Shown here in pieces: positions 60,257 to 64,000 of a stretch of 64,000 bases of DNA. The stretch's first letter is position 1; each line of letters opens with the position of its first letter. This stretch comes from Candidatus Nitrosymbiomonas proteolyticus (GTDB lineage Bacteria; Armatimonadota; Fimbriimonadia; Fimbriimonadales; Fimbriimonadaceae). A program made the translations under genes and the position numbers. The stretch is taken from contig AP021858.1 of NCBI GenBank assembly GCA_017347465.1, positions 496,001-560,000 on the forward strand. Direction: 5' to 3'. The notes beneath the pieces are model-generated. The model ran no database searches and had not been told where the DNA came from. It saw only the letters and a list, made by a program, of their open reading frames with translations.

Positions 60257-62095
60257 GTGAAGCTCGCCGTTCTCCCCTTCAACGTGTCCGAAGGCATCAA
60301 GCCCGGAATCGGACGCCAGTTCTCTAACTTCGCGTCCGACTTGGTCCGGCTCTCGACGGGCACGGAGAACCTCCACCCCGTGAGCTTTCTGGCCCAAGTG
60401 GAAGACGCGGAGGGCCCTCGCGCAGCCTATGTGAACGTTTCCGACACCCTCCTTGAACCGGATTGGATTCGCCAGCTTTTCGAGCAGTCGGACGTCGACC
60501 GGGCCATGGATGGGCTCCTGTCCTCGACCGGCGAGGGCTCCTATTCGCTTCGGCTTCGGTTTCACGAACGGAGCAACGACGAGCCCCTGTTCGACGAGAC
60601 GTTCGAGTTCGAGCTACCAGGGTTGTTCTCGGTGCTGGATCGGCTGGTCCGGGAACTCGCCAAGCACGCAGACGCCCCGCTGCCCGCGGAAATGGAGTCC
60701 GGAGGGGTTGACTTTGGCACGGACAACCCCGAGTCGTTCCTTCAGTTCTTCGAGGGGTACGACGCGGTTCAGTACATCCAGCAGACGAACGGGCGCGTCG
60801 CCAAGGAGTTTTCGCCCGCGCCCGCCATCGAGGCCCTCCTGAAGGCCTACGAACTCGACCCGGAGTTTCTCGGACCTTATGAATCCCTCGTGCAACTCGG
60901 CCGGTTGTGCGCGCAGTTTCGACTCGGCGACTTCAACGTGATCCACGACGCGCTCGTCAAGCTCACAGAAAGCACCCCTGACGACTACCGGGCTCACTTC
61001 GCGCTGGGCGAGCTTTTTCAGGCGGTCAACAACGCCTCCAAGGCCGCCGAATGGTACGAGAAAGCCGTGCAGATCGAGCCTTCGGAGCCCGCCCTTCTGA
61101 CCCGGCTTGGGGTGTCCCAAATGCTGATGGGGATGCCCGTCAACGCCGAGAGGAATTTCCGCAAGGCCATCGAGCTCGAAGGGGAGGAGAAGCCTTCTCT
61201 CGACTACTTGGCCACCGTGCTCCAGCAGACGGGCCGCGAACACGAAATCGCGGGGATGTGGAAAGAGCAGGTCCAGAGGCAGCCCCAAAACGCGCAGGCC
61301 CACGCCAAGTACGCGATCGCGCTGATCCAGACTCAGCAGGAGGCCGAGGGGGAACGGGCGTTCGAAGAAGCGCTCGAGCTTCTGGAGGACACGGCCCTCA
61401 TCAAACGGTACTACGCCCCGTACCTCGCGCAGAAGGGCGAACTGGACCGGGCGATGGACTACTACGAGGATTGCCTCGACCTCGCGCCGGCCGACGCGCA
61501 ACTGCTGCTCGAATACGCCAACACGCTCAAGCTCGCCGACCGCGAATTCGAGATTCCCAAGGTCTTGCGAGACGTCTTGGCCACGAACCCCGATCCGAAC
61601 ACGCGGGCGCAGACCCTCGCTTGGCTGATCGAACTGGAGCAGCCGAGGAGAGCCGAAATGGTCAATCAGGCGCGCGAGAAGCTCGAGCAGCGCGACCCCG
61701 ACGCGGCGGTCGGGCTCCTCCGGCCCCTGCGGAACTGGCTGGCCGACTACTGGAAGATGTGGGCGATGCTGAGCGCGGCGAACAACGAGTTGGGGAACTT
61801 CCCCGAAGCGGAAGAGGCTGCGAAGCGGGTGATCGACCTGTTCCCAGGGTGCGAACCGGCCTATGGCGAGCTTCTAAAGGCGCTTTCGGCCCTCAAGAAG
61901 CACGACGAAGCCTACAACATGATGCGATATGGGACCGTGAACCTTCCCCAGTCGCTGACGGCCCACGTGAACCTAGCTCTGGCCGCTCACAGGTCGGGGC
62001 GGCGCGACGAGGCGGTGGGGTTGTCTCGGCAGATACGGGAGGCCGTCGGCCCCAACGAAGAACTCGAAGCGATTCTGGCCGAGATCCCCAGTTAG
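60257..62095 (+). CDS. TPR protein with TolB/FlgO-like N-terminal domain
   Basis: The 612-residue protein begins 'MKLAVLPFNVSEGIKPGIGRQF', the strand-turn pattern seen in TolB-type and FlgO-like alpha/beta domains ('LAVLPF'), spanning about 150 residues. From about 180 to 610 it is a run of TPR units ('AHFALGELFQAVNNASKAAEWYEKAVQIEPSEPALLTRLGVSQMLMG', 'NAERNFRKAIELEGEEKPSLDYLATVLQQTG', 'AYNMMRYGTVNLPQSLTAHVNLALAAHRSG'). There is no signal peptide and no membrane helix, so it is cytoplasmic. The next gene starts 39 bp downstream with its own -10 element. Function unknown; a scaffold is likely. Confidence 0.75.
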   Translation: MKLAVLPFNVSEGIKPGIGRQFSNFASDLVRLSTGTENLHPVSFLAQVEDAEGPRAAYVNVSDTLLEPDWIRQLFEQSDVDRAMDGLLSSTGEGSYSLRLRFHERSNDEPLFDETFEFELPGLFSVLDRLVRELAKHADAPLPAEMESGGVDFGTDNPESFLQFFEGYDAVQYIQQTNGRVAKEFSPAPAIEALLKAYELDPEFLGPYESLVQLGRLCAQFRLGDFNVIHDALVKLTESTPDDYRAHFALGELFQAVNNASKAAEWYEKAVQIEPSEPALLTRLGVSQMLMGMPVNAERNFRKAIELEGEEKPSLDYLATVLQQTGREHEIAGMWKEQVQRQPQNAQAHAKYAIALIQTQQEAEGERAFEEALELLEDTALIKRYYAPYLAQKGELDRAMDYYEDCLDLAPADAQLLLEYANTLKLADREFEIPKVLRDVLATNPDPNTRAQTLAWLIELEQPRRAEMVNQAREKLEQRDPDAAVGLLRPLRNWLADYWKMWAMLSAANNELGNFPEAEEAAKRVIDLFPGCEPAYGELLKALSALKKHDEAYNMMRYGTVNLPQSLTAHVNLALAAHRSGRRDEAVGLSRQIREAVGPNEELEAILAEIPS

Positions 62096-62122
62096 GGGTC
62101 CGGCCGCGTCGCTCCGAAGGGA

Positions 62123-62128
62123 TAGATT
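62123..62128 (+). promoter_or_regulatory. TANNNT -10 element, gene 62135
   Basis: TAGATT, then CTGGCA, then ATG 62135 (gap 6 nt). No Shine-Dalgarno sequence is present. Confidence 0.5.
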
Positions 62129-62134
62129 CTGGCA

Positions 62135-63046
62135 ATGGGTCTTTGGCCGTTTTCCAAGGAGAAGAAACCCCCGGTAACCCTCAGCAAGGGCTATTACCTC
62201 ACGGTCCTGAGCAGCAAGCCTACGCTACCCCCGCTGTTGCAGATTCTTGAACCGAAGGGCGAAGGGGGCGCCGTCGTCGGGATGGGAGCGCCGCTCTCCG
62301 ACCAAGCCTCGAAGGACTCGCTCCAAAAGCCGATGGTGCGGGGCATCTACGCACTGGCGTCCCTCGACCGCAAGACCGTCCTGAGACTGATGGTGATGCC
62401 GCGAGACGAGGCGGGTTTCTCGCCGGAAGCCGTCGAGAGAAGTCCCTTGTCCTCGCACCTTCCCCAAGAGATCCTGGCCCGCATCCGGGGCACCTGGATG
62501 GTGCTGCAGTTCTCCTTCGAGAGCTACGACCCCCAGACTTACCCGGCGCTCGACTTCCTCTGGAACCTTGCGCGGCGGACGGCGGAACTTACCGACGGCG
62601 TGATCGCCGACCCGTTAGCTCAACGCTACCTCTTGCCCGATCAAGCGAAGTCGATGCCTCCCGATGACTCCCCGGTCGACGCGGCCCTTCACGTTTCTGT
62701 TCGAATGTTTGAGGATCGCGAAGGCAAACTCACCTGCCACACCTGTGGGCTGGCGAAGTTCGACCTGCCTGAGTTAGAAATGACGAACGTGAGCCTAGCG
62801 TGGGCGCAGGTCGCGCAGGCGTTTCTCCTCTCGGCCTCCCAGCTTCAACTCCTGGGCCGGACCTTGCGAGTGGGGGAGGTCTTTGGGTCGCGAGAGGCGC
62901 CGTTCCAAATCGCGGAAGGCGGGCATGACCTCGCACGATGGGAAGGGATTGCGTGCTACGACCTGCTCCCTCGGAACAACGCCAATACCGACGCCGCGCT
63001 CAAGGCTTGGGCGGACGGGTTGGAAGCTGACCTCGACGAAGGCTGA
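62135..63046 (+). CDS. hypothetical cytoplasmic protein, DUF4261-like C-terminus
   Basis: The 303-residue protein has no signal peptide or membrane helix. It opens 'MGLWPFSKEKKPPVTLSKGYYLTVL' (short basic arm then beta strand) and contains 'GTWMVLQFSFESYDPQTYPALDFLWNLARRTAELTDGVIADPLAQRYL', a layout seen in DUF4261 and immunity-like proteins. 'LTCHTCGLAKFDLPELEMTNV' looks like the 'TxGLxxFGLPELE' strand of that family, but I am not certain. It follows the TolB/TPR gene and may act with it. Function not assigned. Confidence 0.6.
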   Translation: MGLWPFSKEKKPPVTLSKGYYLTVLSSKPTLPPLLQILEPKGEGGAVVGMGAPLSDQASKDSLQKPMVRGIYALASLDRKTVLRLMVMPRDEAGFSPEAVERSPLSSHLPQEILARIRGTWMVLQFSFESYDPQTYPALDFLWNLARRTAELTDGVIADPLAQRYLLPDQAKSMPPDDSPVDAALHVSVRMFEDREGKLTCHTCGLAKFDLPELEMTNVSLAWAQVAQAFLLSASQLQLLGRTLRVGEVFGSREAPFQIAEGGHDLARWEGIACYDLLPRNNANTDAALKAWADGLEADLDEG

Positions 63047-63047
63047 G

Positions 63048-63491
63048 CTAACTGCCAGCGGCCGAATACGGGATGTTCAGAACCATCCAGTAGCGCTCGA
63101 TCTGACGCAACGTGTCGAGAAACGCGCTGAATTGAATGGGCTTGCGGATGTAGCTGTTCGCCCCAAGACGAAAACTCTCGGCCACGTCGCGCTCCTCGTC
63201 AGAGGAGGAAAGCACGATCACGGGGATGTGCCGAGTGACGCTACTGCCCCGGATGGCGGCAAGGACCTCGAGCCCGCCGACCTTCGGCAACTTCAGATCG
63301 AGCAAGATCGCCGTCGGCAGGATGACCGGCTGAGAGGAGTTCCCCTCGGGCCCGAACAGAAGCTGAAGGGCCTGCGCGCCGTCGCGCGCGACCACGAGGT
63401 GGGTTCGCTCTTCGACCAACTCCAGCGCTCGGCGCATGAGCTTTTCGTCGTCGGGGCTGTCTTCGATGATGAGAAAGACCTTTGACTGCAT
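63048..63491 (-). CDS. stand-alone response regulator (Rcp1/CheY-like receiver)
   Basis: The 147-residue protein is a single receiver domain: acidic pocket 'FLIIEDSPDDEKLM', phospho-acceptor Asp in 'AILLDLKLPKVGGLEVL', conserved 'IPVIVLSSSDEERDV' (Ser/Thr) and Lys in 'GANSYIRKPIQF'. The insert between strands 2 and 3 ('FGPEGNSSQPVILPT') is typical of Rcp1-type regulators that partner with phytochrome-like or hybrid kinases. No output domain and no kinase gene are adjacent. ATG 63491 is chosen with an AAGG just upstream. Confidence 0.92.
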   Translation of the reverse strand: MQSKVFLIIEDSPDDEKLMRRALELVEERTHLVVARDGAQALQLLFGPEGNSSQPVILPTAILLDLKLPKVGGLEVLAAIRGSSVTRHIPVIVLSSSDEERDVAESFRLGANSYIRKPIQFSAFLDTLRQIERYWMVLNIPYSAAGS

Positions 63492-63699
63492 CGTCCTTAG
63501 GCGTCTGTCCGGAATATGGATAAGTATTGCATGAAGTTGCTCTCCGTACAAGAGTTTGTCTTTCAGATTTCGTCCCCGACCCGCCGAACCGTTTGTGCCT
63601 AGGCCGCCGAACGAACCGGAGCACGGCGACGTTTGTCGAATCAGCGCCGCTCGGCGGTATCCTTGGGAGCAGGCGGGAGTCGGTCCCTCCAACACACTT

Positions 63700-64000
63700 A
63701 TGTCCAACGACCCTACATCGCCAGTTGAGAGCGCGTACCCGATTCTGGAGAAAATCGTACATCCTGCGGACCTCCACGGGCTCTCGGACGAGGAACTGGT
63801 CGAACTCGCTTCCGAGGTGCGGAAGGCGATCCTCGACAAAGTCAGCAAGACCGGGGGGCACTTTAGCTCCAACCTGGGGACGGTCGAATTGACCGTGGCC
63901 CTCTACGCCTCGTACACGCTTCCGCCGGACCAAGTCGTCTGGGACACCGGGCACCAGGCTTACCCCCACAAGCTGCTCACGGGAAGGCTGCCCCGATTCG
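63700..64000 (+). CDS. dxs: 1-deoxy-D-xylulose-5-phosphate synthase, N-terminal fragment
   Basis: The first 100 residues are visible; the gene continues past the window edge. They match Dxs closely: 'YPILEKIVHPADLHGLSDEELVELASEVRKAI', 'VSKTGGHFSSNLGTVELTVALY' and 'DQVVWDTGHQAYPHKLLTGR', including the thiamine-pyrophosphate-site His residues. Dxs condenses pyruvate and glyceraldehyde 3-phosphate, the first step of the MEP isoprenoid pathway. The 208-bp region upstream (63492-63699), shared with the divergent response regulator, contains no gene, riboswitch or clear promoter that I can recognise. Confidence 0.93.
   Translation, partial: MSNDPTSPVESAYPILEKIVHPADLHGLSDEELVELASEVRKAILDKVSKTGGHFSSNLGTVELTVALYASYTLPPDQVVWDTGHQAYPHKLLTGRLPRF

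Noticed and set aside
59165-60565. 466-codon minus-strand frame opposite tdh and the TPR gene
   Set aside because: It is antisense to a clear threonine dehydrogenase and shows only shadow composition.
63492-63699. Riboswitch upstream of dxs
   Set aside because: No thiamine-pyrophosphate THI box or other known conserved core was recognised in the 208 bp.

Overview
The window reads as chromosomal DNA of a GC-rich (about 60-65 % by eye), free-living, diderm-like bacterium. The combination of a fused MFS-HEAT transporter, DUF1501, DUF5107, phosphodiester glycosidase and PEP-CTERM proteins, type 3 ProRS, DhnA-type class I aldolase and many leaderless-looking promoters suggests Armatimonadota, class Fimbriimonadia. 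That placement is inference from gene content, not a database match. There is no insertion sequence, CRISPR array, tRNA or rRNA. The one stable RNA found is a complete tmRNA gene (38761-39117, minus).

Layout. 1-301: end of a TPR gene. 311-1581: an ECF sigma factor with an overlapping membrane anti-sigma factor. 1633-5559: a DUF389 membrane protein, an atpC with no other ATP synthase genes beside it, an FAD oxidoreductase and a secreted protein. 5656-10509: secreted or envelope enzymes (DUF1501, phosphodiester glycosidase, LD-carboxypeptidase, S41 peptidase). 10573-14580: class I fructose-bisphosphate aldolase, then the conserved rpmH-rnpA-yidD-yidC-jag cluster; rnpA must use a non-canonical start overlapping the rpmH stop, and jag is split by a one-base frame change at a C5 run. 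14724-18637: a membrane protein, pdxS, and a zinc-finger membrane protein followed by an exported protein with two STN/secretin N-domain-like repeats. 18736-22008: a tightly overlapping yebC-rhomboid-DUF374 acyltransferase-tatD operon. 22025-32566: DUF5107/TPR protein, ribosomal protein L25, a GAF-like membrane sensor, an FtsX-type permease, proS, a PEP-CTERM protein and ftsY. 32563-37347: eno and sdhC back to back, coaBC, a UDP-glucuronate decarboxylase-like gene and a HAD hydrolase.

37421-43109 is the most accessory-looking part: a Fic protein with its own winged-helix domain and an AT-rich three-copy operator, tmRNA, an HExxH metalloprotease-like protein, the MFS-HEAT fusion and a Doc-like protein whose Fic motif has lost key residues. 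43195-50867 holds pabBC, dnaE2, imuB and a divergent 3-methyladenine glycosylase: a translesion and alkylation repair block without an imuA gene. 50928-64000 contains a second PEP-CTERM protein, Hsp20, an FAD oxidoreductase, a two-domain rhodanese, a GH38 alpha-mannosidase, a divergent DprA/SMF-like protein, L-threonine dehydrogenase, a TolB-like/TPR protein, a hypothetical protein, a single-domain response regulator and the start of dxs.

The strongest window-wide signal is regulatory. Many first-in-unit genes carry a TANNNT -10 element ending 5-8 nt before the start codon, with no Shine-Dalgarno sequence, so transcription should begin at or next to the start codon. Genes with a clear Shine-Dalgarno sequence (hsp20, rhodanese, both PEP-CTERM genes, the STN protein) lack this arrangement. 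Two initiation modes therefore appear to coexist. No single new multi-gene defence or biosynthetic system could be demonstrated. The best candidates for new biology are the reduced imuB-dnaE2 mutasome, the Fic/operator module beside tmRNA, the degenerate Doc-like protein and the leaderless promoter architecture.
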